64,000 nt of DNA from Alnus glutinosa (taxonomy: Eukaryota > Streptophyta > Magnoliopsida > Fagales > Betulaceae), in contig NC_084898.1 of the NCBI RefSeq assembly GCF_958979055.1, forward strand, positions 24,889,102-24,953,101. The letters are read 5' to 3'. The position numbers and the translations under genes were made by a program. The notes below the pieces were generated by a model. The model made no database searches. It was not told where the DNA came from and saw only the letters and a list, made by a program, of their open reading frames with translations. This document shows, piece after piece, positions 21,335 through 33,009 of the stretch (within the stretch, counting starts at the first letter, position 1; every line of letters starts with the position of its first letter).

Positions 21335-21775
21335 GAGTTTTTGTAGTTCCTTCCTATCTTATTGTATTGGAGAAGACTCTTGAGTATCTATAAATATCCA
21401 TCCATCACAAGCTCAGCAGCAGCATCGATGTCGTTATACTTGAAGTGCAAGCTCAACAAACTATCATAGAACTGCCGATAATGGCCCGCGGAGAACAACC
21501 AACCACAATATATTCATCGGGGACAAACTCTCTCTCGATCTCCAGCATCAATCTCAGAATCATTGGGGCAGGGATAGGCAATTGAGATCTTGCTAACGAG
21601 AGGGACAGCTTAGTGAGGATATCCGGCTGAAGTAGGCCTGCCTGATGTCTCTTTCAAAACTATCAAGACTAAATCACATGCTTCTTGTAGCCAGCGGGGG
21701 TCAGACGAATAAGAAAGTTCAGTTATCAACCTACCCACAAGAGTATCCTTTGGAAAACCATACAAGCTTTTACAA
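21335..21775 (-). pseudogene. PPR protein fragment, duplicate 1
   Basis: This matches, on the same strand and in the same order, the PPR fragment at 36197-36914 but is broken by small indels (for example around 21485 and 21640). No long frame survives. The paralogy continues through 21800-22990 against 39990-41330, so it is a segmental copy rather than an independent gene. Confidence 0.65.
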
Positions 21776-22930
21776 TCATTAAAAGATTATTTTTAGGGAT
21801 GAGGGCCACAAACCAAAAAATATATATGGGGGAGAAAAGGGCGGACGGGGGGAGAGTAAGTGTACTGTCACTATATACATATGATGAAGGCTAACATGCA
21901 CCTTCATCATCATCAACATCATGGAATATGACATATATACATGCATGCATGAAAACATACTTAAAAGGCCCATGTATTAACTTTGAAGGAAACACGAATC
22001 CCAGAAACAGAGTTACACACTTCACTAGCTAGTGCATTGCTTGCTGTCCAAACAACTTGGGTGCAGAAGATAGAACACTACCGACCTTAGTTTTATTTAC
22101 AGCATGCACAAGATCGAAAAAATGGACTTTAAAATATTACTCACAACAGGATGCAAAAAGAAACAAAGGAAAATCAGGAGGAAAAAAATTATAACACTAC
22201 AGATAAATTGTTGAAGAGAAGAGGCATTGGTCACAAGCACAAACATATATACCTCGCTTATCGATCAACCCATCATCAATCACAGAACCGCTGATATATA
22301 CTCTCGTAAATTAAGCTCAAAAAGTGCTTCAACTTCACTGACACTAACTAGGTAATCATATATAAAAAGGCACACAGGATCGATGAAAACTCATATATAT
22401 ATGGACACATACAAATATGTGTCTGCTTGAAAAACATGGGTGAAGAAATTCATACTCTTTGAGAATAACATCACAAGGAAGGCTCTTAAGTCAATTTCTG
22501 CTTTAATTGGACAGTCTAATAGCAGGGTAAGTTTTAATTAAACTACTGCACATGAATCGGACAATTGTATTGTCTTTGTAACTTACTTAATTGTAACTTT
22601 ATTTACATTTTATGAGATAATTTTGCTTCCTTGAAACTCCCAAAACCGCCTCTTGAATATTTTGAATTGTAAGAGATTCACAACATGTACATTTTCAAAT
22701 TATGTTCCACAATCGTAAAGAAAATACGAGGAGGCGGCCTGTGGTTGCTCTCAATAAAAACAGTAAAGGAACAACTTACAAGCTGTTTGGGAAGCAAGAA
22801 CAACTGGTGTCTGTTGCCTTTAAAGTTTTTCATTTTAAGCCTTGCTTTTCATTTTTCTCTTTATTTTCCTCTAAAGTCTCTCAACATCTTGGGATTCCAT
22901 TCTTTGTAATTATTTTTATCATAATTGGTG
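21776..22930. other. Non-coding flank shared with 39980-41330
   Basis: Matches the right flank of the PPR/CBL block. It contains GGCACACA once at 22369-22376, the empty site for the hAT MITE at 40391-40712. No gene is visible. Confidence 0.6.
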
Positions 22931-22964
22931 CTTTAATTGTTTTTTTTTTTTTTAAAATAAAATA

Positions 22965-23180
22965 AAAAATCACTGTTTTGAGCTATTTTCAAAACGGCTC
23001 AACATATAGTGTATTAAAATTCGGTTTGAGCTGTTTTAGAACTAAAACGGCTCAAATTAAAACAGTTTTAGGTCCAAAACAACTCAAAACAATTAGAGCC
23101 CTGCATTTTAACCAAAACAGCTCAAACGGATTTGAGCCGTTTTAGCACTTCAATTTCAACTTGCGTAAAAGACCAAACGC
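22965..23180. repeat. AAACGGCTCAAA-type repeat cluster
   Basis: The motif AAAACGGCTCAAA and its complement TTTGAGCCGTTTT recur at least five times in about 200 bases in both orientations. The spacing resembles subterminal repeats of a DNA transposon, but no terminal repeats were identified. Confidence 0.5.
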
Positions 23181-23204
23181 TCTGAACACACTCTATAAAT
23201 AACT

Positions 23205-23265
23205 GATTTGCCGGTAAAAGTGATAGACGGAATTTTCATGACAAGACTTGGGTCGTCGTCTTTAT
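23205..23265 (-). pseudogene. Thaumatin-like pseudogene remnant, unit B
   Basis: About 60 bases match the leader region of the thaumatin-like pseudogenes of units A and C (the TAAAAGTGATAGACGGAATT stretch and following). The remainder of the gene is missing from unit B, so unit B lost it by deletion. It confirms that unit B once had the same layout. Confidence 0.6.
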
Positions 23266-23579
23266 TTTAATATATAGAACATTAAAATAAATAAATAAAG
23301 CAGAACAAATCACTTTTTAAAGCATTATGTTTGTTTTTTTTTTTTTTTTTTTTAAAAAATTAAATTAAATTCAAAGAGAGCATGGTCGGCTTAAACATGT
23401 AATTGTATTGCAATTTCCAAAACAACTTTAGCGATTGACTTGGATTCCCCTTGGCCTTCACCAGAAAAGAAAAAATTCATTGAAAAAAAAAGGAGTAGCT
23501 AGATATGCGCAAGTTCGCAGCCGAAAAGTTGGACCTCTGTAATTCATGAATTTTATGGGAGAGTCGTTTTATTTGCAAG

Positions 23580-24222
23580 TAGGGGTGTAAATGAATAAAA
23601 CTATTAATAAGCTCGCTCGGTTTATGCTCAACTCGATTATTAAATAGGTCACTTGTAAACACGAGACTATACTCAATTATTAAACAATTCATATTTGTAT
23701 AAAACTCGGCTTGGCTCAGCTTTGTTAGCTCACGTGAACAAATTCGTACAAGGTTCGACTCGCTTGTTAGCTCGACACGTGTGTGTGTATATATATACAC
23801 TCTCAATAACATAACAATAACCTTCAAATCAATGTGCCACCATAAAAGGCTTCAACTTGTGGAACGCTCAAAATAGAAAATCGTGGCTAGTAGAGCAATC
23901 AATTCTTCCTCGAAGTGCCAAGAATAACCCATCAAAACAACAGAAACTTCCTACGTACTAAGACATTTTATCAAACATTCGTAAGGCACGTTTTTAATAC
24001 TCGAATTCTCAACAAAATTTCACAAATCTATCTATTCTTTTTACATATCCACACCCTAAAAATATCACGCACGAGCTCGAGTCTGCACTAGAATTTTTTT
24101 TTTTTGAGCCGAGCCAAACCGAGCTTGATTTTTAAAACTCGTCATGAGCTAGAGCTCGTGATAAATTTAAATGAGCCGAACTTATGCACTACTCGTCCGA
24201 GCTTGGCTCGTTTACAGCCTTA
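23580..24222. mobile_element. hAT element, 643 bp
   Basis: The ends TAGGGGTGTAAATGA and TCGTTTACAGCCTTA are inverted repeats, and GAGCCGAGCC / GGCTCGTTT motifs lie inside both ends. The flanks are TTTGCAAG (23572-23579) and TTTGCACA (24223-24230), an 8-bp duplication with two changed bases. It carries no transposase. Its last 120 bases are included in the direct duplication seen at 26140. Confidence 0.65.
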
Positions 24223-24224
24223 TT

Positions 24225-24350
24225 TGCACACACCCATTTTGTACATATATTGTACACATTTACAATGGGTGTGGGACCCATGTGGGATAGGTCACACACC
24301 CATTGTGAGTGTGTGTACAATGTGTATACAAGGTATGTGTGTACAAATAT
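24225..24350. repeat. Palindromic fold-back element, with a duplicate at 26205-26330
   Basis: The arms TTTGTACATATATTGTACAC and the complementary GTGTGTACAATGTGTATACA surround GGGTGTGGGACCCATGTGGG. The duplicate lies in the right copy of the direct duplication. Confidence 0.65.
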
Positions 24351-24364
24351 CATTTTATTTTATG

Positions 24365-24575
24365 GGATTAGGATTATCTCAAATTATTTATCCAAATTTG
24401 AGAGAATTCGATCACGTAATTGTAAGAGATCACTTATGGGACCCACTAGATTGATCGGATAAGTGGTTGGAAAACCCAATTTTTATTTGGCCAGGTCAGT
24501 CCCATAAGCGGTCTCTCACAATCACATGCCCGAATTCTCTCAAATTTAGGTAGATAATTTGAGAAGATCTTGATA
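24365..24575. mobile_element. MITE with long inverted arms, with a duplicate at 26345-26552
   Basis: The arms pair over about 75 bases (GGATTATCTCAAATTATTTA with TAGATAATTTGAGAAGATCT, then GAGAGAATTCG with its complement and AGATCACTTATGGGACC with GGTCAGTCCCATAAGCGGTC). No coding capacity; the target duplication is not certain. Confidence 0.6.
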
Positions 24576-25259
24576 CAATTTTATGGGCCCATCCCAAAAG
24601 TCATATAGAATTTGATGTTCCTCTAACGGTTGAAAAAAGACGGATGATGGTGGTGGTCATTTAGTAGTTTAGTAAGGATTTTAGTTTCTAGGGAACAAAA
24701 TTAATTATCGTTTAAAAAATATAAATGTAACTTATAATTACATTTTAATGCCTCCGGTCAATTTATTCTGTTTTTTTTTTTTTTTTTTTCAAAAAATAAA
24801 TATATGAATATGAAATTATATTCTTAGTTAATGAAAAAATGCTGACTTGTTTGTAGGCACTTTCACCGCACACCCCAACCTATAAAAAAAGTAGTTAAAA
24901 AAAGATAGAGATTAAGTTGTTAATAATATAGGATCAAGCTAGCGTTTTTGCGAAAAGATTTTTGGTTTAGCGCGAAGCTCTTGGATAAGTTATCACATGC
25001 CCTCTACATATGATATTTTTTTATTTGTTTCACACTCTTTATGTCTCTCTTCATAAAGCTATAAGCCAAAATAGATCTTGGGTTATATATAATTATACGA
25101 ATAAAAAATATAAACTAGAGAGCTCTAAAAAAATTTCAGTATAATTTGGGCAATATCTTTTTTGCCAATTTAATTATTTGATCATAGTATTGTTTTGTAC
25201 AATCAATTCATTATTTTATTATGGAAGAACCCAATTAATAATAAACAAAATAAACATAC

Positions 25260-26125
25260 ACTACCAAAAAAAAAAAAAAGGCATTTATGGACGGTTTTTT
25301 TTTTAGACAGTTTTAGAAATCGTCTAGAAAACAAAATAAAACCGTCTGTAAAAAATTTACTATGAACGGTTTGATTTAACCGTCCATAAAATTTCAGACG
25401 GTTTTATAAAAACTGTCTGGAAATTTACATTTGGTTTCTTCCGAAACCGTCTGTAAATGTTATTCCCAGAGAATTTTATGGACGGTTTTTACGAAACTGT
25501 CCATAAAGTTTCAGTTCCAGACGGTTTCTTTTGAAACCGTCTAGAAATATTTGGCTAAACCAAGTTCTTTTCTCTTTCCTGGTTGGTTTGAATCCGCGTG
25601 ATGCCCCTAAATTTCGCCACATCCATCCGATTTTTTCCCTAGCCAAAATCACAACCGTCCGTTTTTTTTTGAAAGCCACAAAATTTCCCAGCCAAAATCA
25701 CACCCCCAATATTCAGTAAAACAGTACAAAACCCTAACCCTCCAGCCCCTAAATCAAGCTGATTTGATTCCCAAACAAACGTTGACTGCCCGGAGGAAGT
25801 CGACCGGGGAAAGACTTCTTCTTCATCGGCTTCTTCTTCATCGGTCTTCTCCCACTACGACAGCACCCTCCAGCTCCCAAGTCGGTTTCATGTTCATCCC
25901 CATAAGAAAGATCGACCCCAGTCAGACCCAGTCCTTCTTCTTGACGGCCCCGGAAATAGTCGAAGCCATGGGGCTCCAGCTTGCCAGCGGTGGGTTCCGT
26001 GTGAACCTTGCCTTTGGTTTTGATTGGATTTGAGTGGATGGATTTGATTTGGGTGTTGATTTGAGTGTTCCCGGCTAGATTTGGTTGTCTTCTCCGTTGT
26101 CGATGGACCTGACGGCATTTTTTCG
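25260..26125. mobile_element. CACTA (En/Spm) element, 5' part only
   Basis: It begins CACTACCAAAAAAAAAAA and has classic subterminal repeats, ACCGTCT / GACGGTTT in both orientations (about 25290-25550, at least ten copies). About 550 bases of richer composition follow (25560-26120) with short open frames I do not recognise, possibly part of a captured gene or of the element's own gene. The other end is absent: the sequence runs straight into the right copy of the direct duplication. The paralogous position in the 31021-31240 block (after AAACATA at about 31238) is unoccupied. Confidence 0.7.
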
Positions 26126-26139
26126 GCCAAATGATTTAA

Positions 26140-27002
26140 AAAAAAAGGGAGCCGAACTTGAAAATGTACTACTTGCCCAAATTCGGCTCATTTACATCCC
26201 AATTTGCACACACCAATTTTGTACATACATTGTACACGCTTACAATGGGTGTGGGACCCATGTGGGATGGGTCGCATACCCATCGTGAGTGTGTGTACAA
26301 TATGTATACAAGGTATGTGTGTACAAATATTATTTTCCTTTATGAGATTATGATCATCTCAAATTATTTGCCCGAATATGAGAGAATTCGGGCATGTAAT
26401 TGTGAGAGACCACTTATGGAACCCACCTGATCGGATAAGTGGTTGGACAACCCAATTTTTATTTGGTCAAGTTGGTTCCATAAGTGGTCTCTCACAATCA
26501 CATGCCCAAATTTTCTCAAATTTGAACAAATAATTTGAGAAGATACTGATTCAATTTTATGGGTCCATCCCAAAAGTCATACAGAGTTTGATGTTCCTCT
26601 AATGGTTGAACAAAGACGAATGATGTTGGTGGTCATTTAGTAGATTAGTCACGATTTTAGTTTATAGGGAACAAAATTAATTATCATTTAAAAAATATAA
26701 ATGTAACTTATAATTATATTTTAATGCCTTTGGTTTATTTATTCAATTTTTTTCAAAAAATAAATATATAAATATGAAATTATATTCTTAGTTAATAAAA
26801 AAGGTTGACTTGTCTGTAGGCACTTTCACCGCACACCCCCAACCTATAAAAGATGTAGTTAAAAAAAGACAGAGATTAAGTTGTTAACAATGTAGGATCA
26901 AGCTAGAGTTTTTGCGGTGAATTAGTGATGAAAAGATTTTTGGCTCAGTGTGAAGCTCTTGGATAAGTTATCACATCCCCTCTACATATGACATTTTTTT
27001 TT
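26140..27002. repeat. Direct duplication, right copy
   Basis: Counterpart of 24100-25230. It is interrupted at 27003 by the Mutator-like element, after which the match resumes at 31021. Confidence 0.75.
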
Positions 27003-30000
27003 AGGGATAACTTCACAAAAATGTACTGAATTACCACGCGTTTTGACAAAAGGGTATCAAACTAGTAAATGTCTCGAATTGGAGTATCAAACTATCAAAA
27101 CGTATCATGGAAGGGTATTCTGTCAAGATTTGCTGTTAAATCCTGACAGAGCCCGCAACACGTGCCTGTCACGTGATTTTTTAAGGACGAAGTACTCGTT
27201 TTGCCCCTCATTGAATACATTTTGATACGAATCCTAATGGAATACCCTTCCATGAGACGTTTTGATAGTTTGATACCCCAATTCGAGACGTTTACTAGTT
27301 TGATACTCTATTTCAAAATAAACTAATTTTTTTCTTATTGGCATAATAACTGAGGCAACACTTATCAATTTTGTAAAACCGATGACATTTTTAAACTAAA
27401 TTTTAAGGAATACAGTTTGTCATTTAAGGCTTTTCTCATGACAAATTCCATGATAATTTACTAAGTCATTGACTTACACAGTTACTTTTCCACCTGTGAA
27501 ACACTTTGGTATTTTGCAGATTAGTAGGTTTCACGGACTATTGGGTAAGAACATTTTGTTGGGTTGAAAATAACAAAGCGAATTAAGCGCTCAATTAGTC
27601 AAGTTTGCGCAGCACAATCAGATGATGTTGATTGTTGTAGTTATATTTTCTTGGAAGTTCTGTATTTATATTAGATTATAGTGAATAAAATTATCGAAGT
27701 TATTTTAATTTGACTAAGATCATTATTATTCTGCTTTTCGCTATATTTTACTTTGATAGTTAGTGTTTAAGGTAGTAAATTCAACTACTACAAGTTATTT
27801 AGTATGGAGTCTCTACGAGTAACACTTGATTACGACGCGTTTTTACGGAAGGTTATCAAATTAGTAAACGTCTCGAATTGGAGTATCAAACTATCAAAAC
27901 ATCTCATGGAAGGGTATTCCGTCAGGATTTGTATTAAAACGTCTTCAATGAGGGGCAAAACGGGTACTTCATCCTGAAAAATTGTAATACCCCGTATTTT
28001 TAAATATGAATATAAATATTTATTTATTAAAGAGCTTTTATAGTTTTAGTCCAATAAAAATTTAAACAGACCTTAAACTTTGGAATAACGAAAATATGGT
28101 CAAACGAACTCTGTTTTGGTCGATTCAAAAGTCAAAACGCTCATCTCAAAGTCCTCTATCTACCCTCAAAATTTCATAATTTTTGAATTTCGTTAAGGAT
28201 ACGAAATCAGCCGTGCAAAATAATACTCCTGTTATGGACGAAAACTGATTTCTAACAATTGTGGGCCCATTTTATTTCTTTATAAATTCAGTCCATGAAT
28301 CTAGCACAGCCCATATGAAGCATGATACATCAGCCCACATGTTTTAAAAACCCAGCCAGCCTTCACCTTCACGAGATGCCCAACCCACGTATACATGATA
28401 AACAGTTTACACGCCTTAATTTAATACAAAGAGGACCTCAGCATATGACGTTGCCTTATCCCTTCGCTGTGGTCACCCAACGCCACGTGCAGCTCTCCCA
28501 ATCTGCCATGTTTCATCAAAACTTGCTGCCCAAGTTGCAGCCCCAGCCGTTGGATGAGTATGATCCATGCAATCTCCACCATTGAAGCTAATATATATTG
28601 AGGTGCAGCCCTTTCGATCACTTGCACTTCTTCTTCACTGTTTCTCTACAGAAACTGGAACTCCTCTCTCTCTCTGGTTCGTTCATTTCTGTACACAGCA
28701 GCAACTCTCTTCTCTCAATTTCCAGGAACAAAAAAATAGAAGTCTCCCCCTCACTCTCCTTCGGTCCACCGAGAAAAGAAGAAAATAGGTAGAAGCCACT
28801 CCCTCTTGCCTCTCTCTTTCACTGACTCTCTCTTTTTCTTGCTTGTGCATTCGGTGGTGTAAGATAAAGATAAGAAGAAGAAACAAACAAGTAATGAGAC
28901 GAACTAAGGGAAAAAGGAAGCAATAAATATTAATAAAGAAAAGAAAGACAAGAAAAGGACCCACTTATTCTCTCTCTCGTAAGTCATTTTTTTACTCACT
29001 TACTTTGCAAGAACAAGCTCTTCTCTCTACATTCAATAGATAAGGAAAGAAAAGAAATAAAAGACAAAAGAATAAGGACTTTTTTTTCTCTCCGTACGTG
29101 TGTCCCAATATATATATATATATATATATATAATGAGTAAAAAATGAATAAAAGGAAAAGAACAACAAAAAGCCTTTTCTACCTTTTACAAAATATAGTT
29201 TTGGCAAGTTTATTATTTAGCTTTGTTTATCTATTTCATGATTTTAAAAGTTATTAGTATTTTAAATGTTTATGGTTTTATGAGTTTAAAAGTACTCTAT
29301 TGTTTTTGTGTTTTATGTTGTTTTTTTTAAATAGAGAATTTTAAGTGGCGTATTTAAATAATAAATCACGCTGTTGTGATGTCCGAGTAAAAATAAATAT
29401 TTTTACCAAAGCGCTATTACGTTGCCCTAATATTTTAAAGTATTTTAGATGTTATTGATACTAATGCCGTTATTCTGTCCAAATTTTATAAGAATAAAAT
29501 AAAGTTATTATTTTATTAATTTATTTTGATACATAAAACTCATTATTTATATTTGGAGAGCTATTATGTTTATCTGTTATAAAAATAATATATGTGTGTT
29601 TAATTAATCGATGAAAGAAAATTAATAATAAGGAGAGGATACCTTAGTTTAAGTTTCAGGCTTCAAATCTCAGAATATTTCTCTAAAACTTCTTCTTGAA
29701 ATTTATTTAGGTAGAAGGTAGCTAAAATACTGCTCAGAAGATATCAGGTAAGGGAAATACTATCTCAAAACCCCGGCAAAGTTTTAATAAAACTCTTTCA
29801 AAAGAAAAAGTCGAGAATTTTCTAAACTCTTTCAACTCTTTTAATATTACTTGTCTTTTTATATTACTATTATAAATATGCTCTTGTTATATGATGTGAT
29901 TGAAATCTCATGTGATTATACTTGGTTTATATTTGATACATGTACACCATATGAGTAAATATGATGATATCATAATATGTGTTACATGTGTACCATATGA

Positions 30001-31020
30001 GCAAAGGTTGATGATATCATAGTATATGTGTTATATGTGCACCATATGAGCAAAGGTTAATGATTTCATAGTACATGTTTTATACGCACACAGTTTTACC
30101 CCCCGCGGTACCATGTCATAGACGATCCGGATCATATATGTGTTACGTGTTATGTGCTATGTGTTATGTGGGTAGCATGGCAACCACACGGAAGGACTAA
30201 AGTGTGGGCTACCGGCCGGGGAGGCCTTCACCTAGGGAAGTTCCCAACCCGGTACGGCTCTCCCCTGTGACGACAGGATGGGCTCATAGTCGTCTTTCGA
30301 GACGAGCCAAACGTGCGCCGCTCATGGTTAATTAGCGGATATTGGACCAAGGGTGGTTAAAACTTACACGTAGCATAAATAATTCATGCACCATTTTACA
30401 TTTGATATAATTGTATGTCAATCAACTGTTTCTTTACTTGCTAAATTATTTGAATTCTATTTAGAATTTCTGAAAAGAAAATTACACTATTATTGATGTG
30501 TTTTCCTTACTGAGTTGTCGAACTCACCCCCTTCTTTCCCCAAATCTTTTCAGATGATACTGTAGACCGGAGTCTTTTCGTTATGGATGGCATAGACCCC
30601 ACCCCTAAGAGCAATAGATCAATAAAGACCGGTCTAACTTTTGTATTGTACATATTTATTTTGAATTCCTAGAAATATGATGTAATAATAACAAAAAAAA
30701 AAACTACTATTTATGTATATATTCATATAATGAAATATAGCCATGCGCTATTCCTGGGAAATTGTGTACATGTTTTCAATTATAGAGATGTTTTATAGCT
30801 CAAGTTCGCGTTCCCCTTATATCCCAAAACGGGGGCGTGACAAAAATCACGTGACAGGCACATGTTGCGAGCTCCGTCAAGATTTAACAACAAATCTTGA
30901 CGAAATACCCTTCCATGATACGTTTTGATAGTTTGATACCCCAATTCGAGACGTTGACTAGTTTGATACCCTTCCGTCAAAACACGTGATAGTTCAGTAC
31001 CCATTTGTGAAGTTATCCCT
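27003..31020. mobile_element. Mutator-like TIR element holding a solo LTR
   Basis: Outer ends AGGGATAACTTCAC (27003) and GTGAAGTTATCCCT (31020) begin inverted repeats of about 170 bases, flanked by T runs of 8-9 bases that fit a duplicated poly-T target; the paralogous site at about 25014-25022 has one T run. Inside, a second pair of the same arms faces inward (27200-27310 and 27840-27960), so the element is a nested palindrome. No transposase. The right arm is split by the solo LTR at 27983-30842. Confidence 0.7.
27983..30842 (+). mobile_element. Solo LTR, 2.86 kb (Ty3/gypsy-like ends)
   Basis: It starts TGTAATACCCCG and ends CGGGGGCGTGACA, with 5-bp duplications AAAAT at 27978-27982 and 30843-30847. 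Removing it joins the split transposon arm exactly. It has tandem repeats at 29935-30095 (about 58-base units with CACCATATGAG) and a G+C-rich patch (30170-30340), typical of long gypsy LTRs. No second LTR or internal genes, so it was left by LTR-LTR recombination. It is related to the element at 47862-52220. Confidence 0.85.
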
Positions 31021-31879
31021 TTTTTTTTATTTGTTTCAAATTCTATGTCTCTCTTCGTAAAGCTATAAGCCAAAATAGATTTTGGGTTATTTTTAATGGT
31101 ACGAATAAAAAATATAAACTAGAAGCTCTCAAAAAATTTTAATATAATTTGGGCAATATCTTTTTTCCCAATTTATTTGATCATATACAGTATTGTTGTG
31201 TACAATCAATTCATTAATAATAAACAAAATAAACATAATTTTATGCAATGACAAGTGATAAGCAAATATTGAAAAAGATACCTGAAAATGCCTTGAAACT
31301 ATGATAAGGACCAATAGCTATTTTTCCTCCTTTTTGTTTTTGAGAATTTTAATAGAATTTAATGAAAAATTCTAACGAAAGGTTGAAATTGAAAAAAATT
31401 TGAAATATTAATACCTTACATTGACATTTTTTAAAGTTTTGGTTCGTTTTTTCAAAGGTGATAAAAAATTAGGGGTTATAAGTAAAGTTTTTCCAATATT
31501 TTTTTAAAAGTGGCTAAAGTTGCTCGTGTCATATAATGACACATGACAAGTTGTAAAAGATCTTTTAAAGGAAATGTAGATGTAGCATTAATTACTCTCC
31601 CCTATATCAATAAAATAAAAGAGAAATGATTGTTGTACAACTCCAACAATTTTTTTTTTTCAAATTAATCATCGGATCTATTTTCCTACATGTGAGTCCT
31701 ACACATCTAATGGTCATTTTTAAAAAAAGTTGTTAGAGTTGTATTAAAGTTATACGAAAGTTGTAAACTTATCATATTTCTAAAATAAAATATAAAAAGA
31801 AAATAAAGCTACAACTCTTTTACAACTCTCCACTATATCAAATTGTCAATAACCTACTGGAATATTCAGGGGCAGTACT
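31021..31879. other. Unit B non-coding DNA with a fold-back
   Basis: Continues the interrupted duplication (to about 31240), then holds a hairpin at 31620-31785 with arms ATTGTTGTACAACTCCAACAA and its complement, of the fold-back type. No gene is seen. Confidence 0.5.
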
Positions 31880-32101
31880 TGTGACATTCCACATCGTCTG
31901 GAAATGTGGATGTGCTTATATGTATAAATGCACCATTTATGACACAACGCGTTTTAAAGCCGTGATGGTTATGAACCTATCAGAATTTTGCAGTTAAGCG
32001 TGCTTCTGAGAGAGCAATCCCAGGATAGGTGACCTCCTGAGAAGTCTGGTTTGAGGAGCTAAAAGCGGACAATATTGTATCATTGGGGGTAAATTTTTAC
32101 A
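31880..32101 (+). mobile_element. Cassandra-type solo LTR with 5S rRNA-like promoter
   Basis: The 222-bp LTR starts TGTGACATTCCACATCG, ends in TTTTTACA and is flanked by GTACT (31875-31879 and 32102-32106). Its middle matches plant 5S rRNA, including GTTAAGCGTGCTT (A-box side) and AGGATAGGTGACCTCCTG (C-box side), as in Cassandra TRIM elements. The 5S part has substitutions against true 5S rRNA and lacks the normal gene ends, so it is not a ribosomal gene. No second LTR is present. Confidence 0.85.
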
Positions 32102-32516
32102 GTACTGGTTTTCCTGGGGAAGAACAAGAACTCACGTAGTGGGCTTAGTGAGAATTATCATGGCATTCTAATAAATTTGAATTCAACTCTCTTCAAATTT
32201 TGTCTCTTTAAACCAAAATTCGAAGTAATTATATCATGTACTACACAGCATTACTCAAATAAAAATTCATATATAATTTTATGTTTCATTACAATACCCA
32301 AAAGAAAAAGACACTCATAAGCTCTTTTTTCTTTTATTTTTATTTTTCTTCATCTAAGCACTCGTAGCCTTCCCCCCTGACAAGTAATAGAAAGTTTCTC
32401 TATCCTTTCATTACTACTACGTACACAATTATACGCACCATAATATATATTATAGAAAGGAATCAAGTACATGTTCGATCTATCTTACACTTACGTTGCT
32501 CCCTTGATGATTTTCA

Positions 32517-33005
32517 TTAATCGATCACTTCAATTTCAACTTGAGGAGGAGGAGGAGGAGGTAGTGGTTCGTCTGATTCTTCTTGACGTCCAAGGAGGCA
32601 GATGACAATAAAAGCAGGAATAGTTTGGAGATTATCATAAAACCAACACATAAAGCGTTTCAACTGAGCCGAAAACACTGTATACCAAGGAGACACGATT
32701 AGGAGCATGGGAAACACAAGCCAGAAAAGCGAGGGCTGGAAAATGAGGGAGGCGAAGAAAGAAAGAGTCAAGGGAACCGAGAAATGTGCCTTCAGCAAAC
32801 AGATGGGTTCCACGGTAAGAGGGAGGTTGACGGAGGTGAAAAGAAAGATGAACGTAAGAATGGCAAGAAACAGATAGTAGGCCATCACCAAAACAGGATT
32901 AACAAGGATTTGATGATCAGTTGATCCCATGTTCCTGTCTACGACCATAAAGATGATGCTTATTAGCGGTGGAACCACATATCTCAAATCTATAACCCAC
33001 CGCAT
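32517..33005 (-). CDS. Four-helix membrane protein with poly-proline tail, copy B
   Basis: An intact single-exon gene of 162 codons and close paralog of copies A and C. The hydrophobic segments match copy A. It has FSAQLKRFMCWFYDN after the third helix, which copy A has lost in part, and LLKAHFSVPL where copy A has SLLKADFSAPL. The tail is EESDEPL, six prolines, QVEIEVID. Most differences from copy C are conservative, and neither frame has a stop, which suggests constraint. A TATA-like CTATAAGT lies about 130 bases upstream. It lies about 400 bases to the right of a Cassandra LTR, which could affect its 3' end. Function unknown. Confidence 0.75.
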   Translation of the reverse strand: MRWVIDLRYVVPPLISIIFMVVDRNMGSTDHQILVNPVLVMAYYLFLAILTFIFLFTSVNLPLTVEPICLLKAHFSVPLTLSFFASLIFQPSLFWLVFPMLLIVSPWYTVFSAQLKRFMCWFYDNLQTIPAFIVICLLGRQEESDEPLPPPPPPQVEIEVID

Positions 33006-33009
33006 GATC

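Larger units (their letters stand above)
24100..25230. repeat. Direct duplication, left copy
   Basis: This is repeated as 26140-27002 and continued, after a large insertion, as 31021-31240. The shared parts include the end of a hAT element, a fold-back element (24225-24350), a second MITE (24365-24575) and the unit B non-coding DNA from about 24580. The two copies differ by scattered substitutions, so the duplication is not recent. Confidence 0.75.

Noticed and set aside
31965-32085. A 5S rRNA gene
   Set aside because: The match is only partial, has many substitutions and lies inside an LTR with a 5-bp target duplication, so it is Cassandra-derived.
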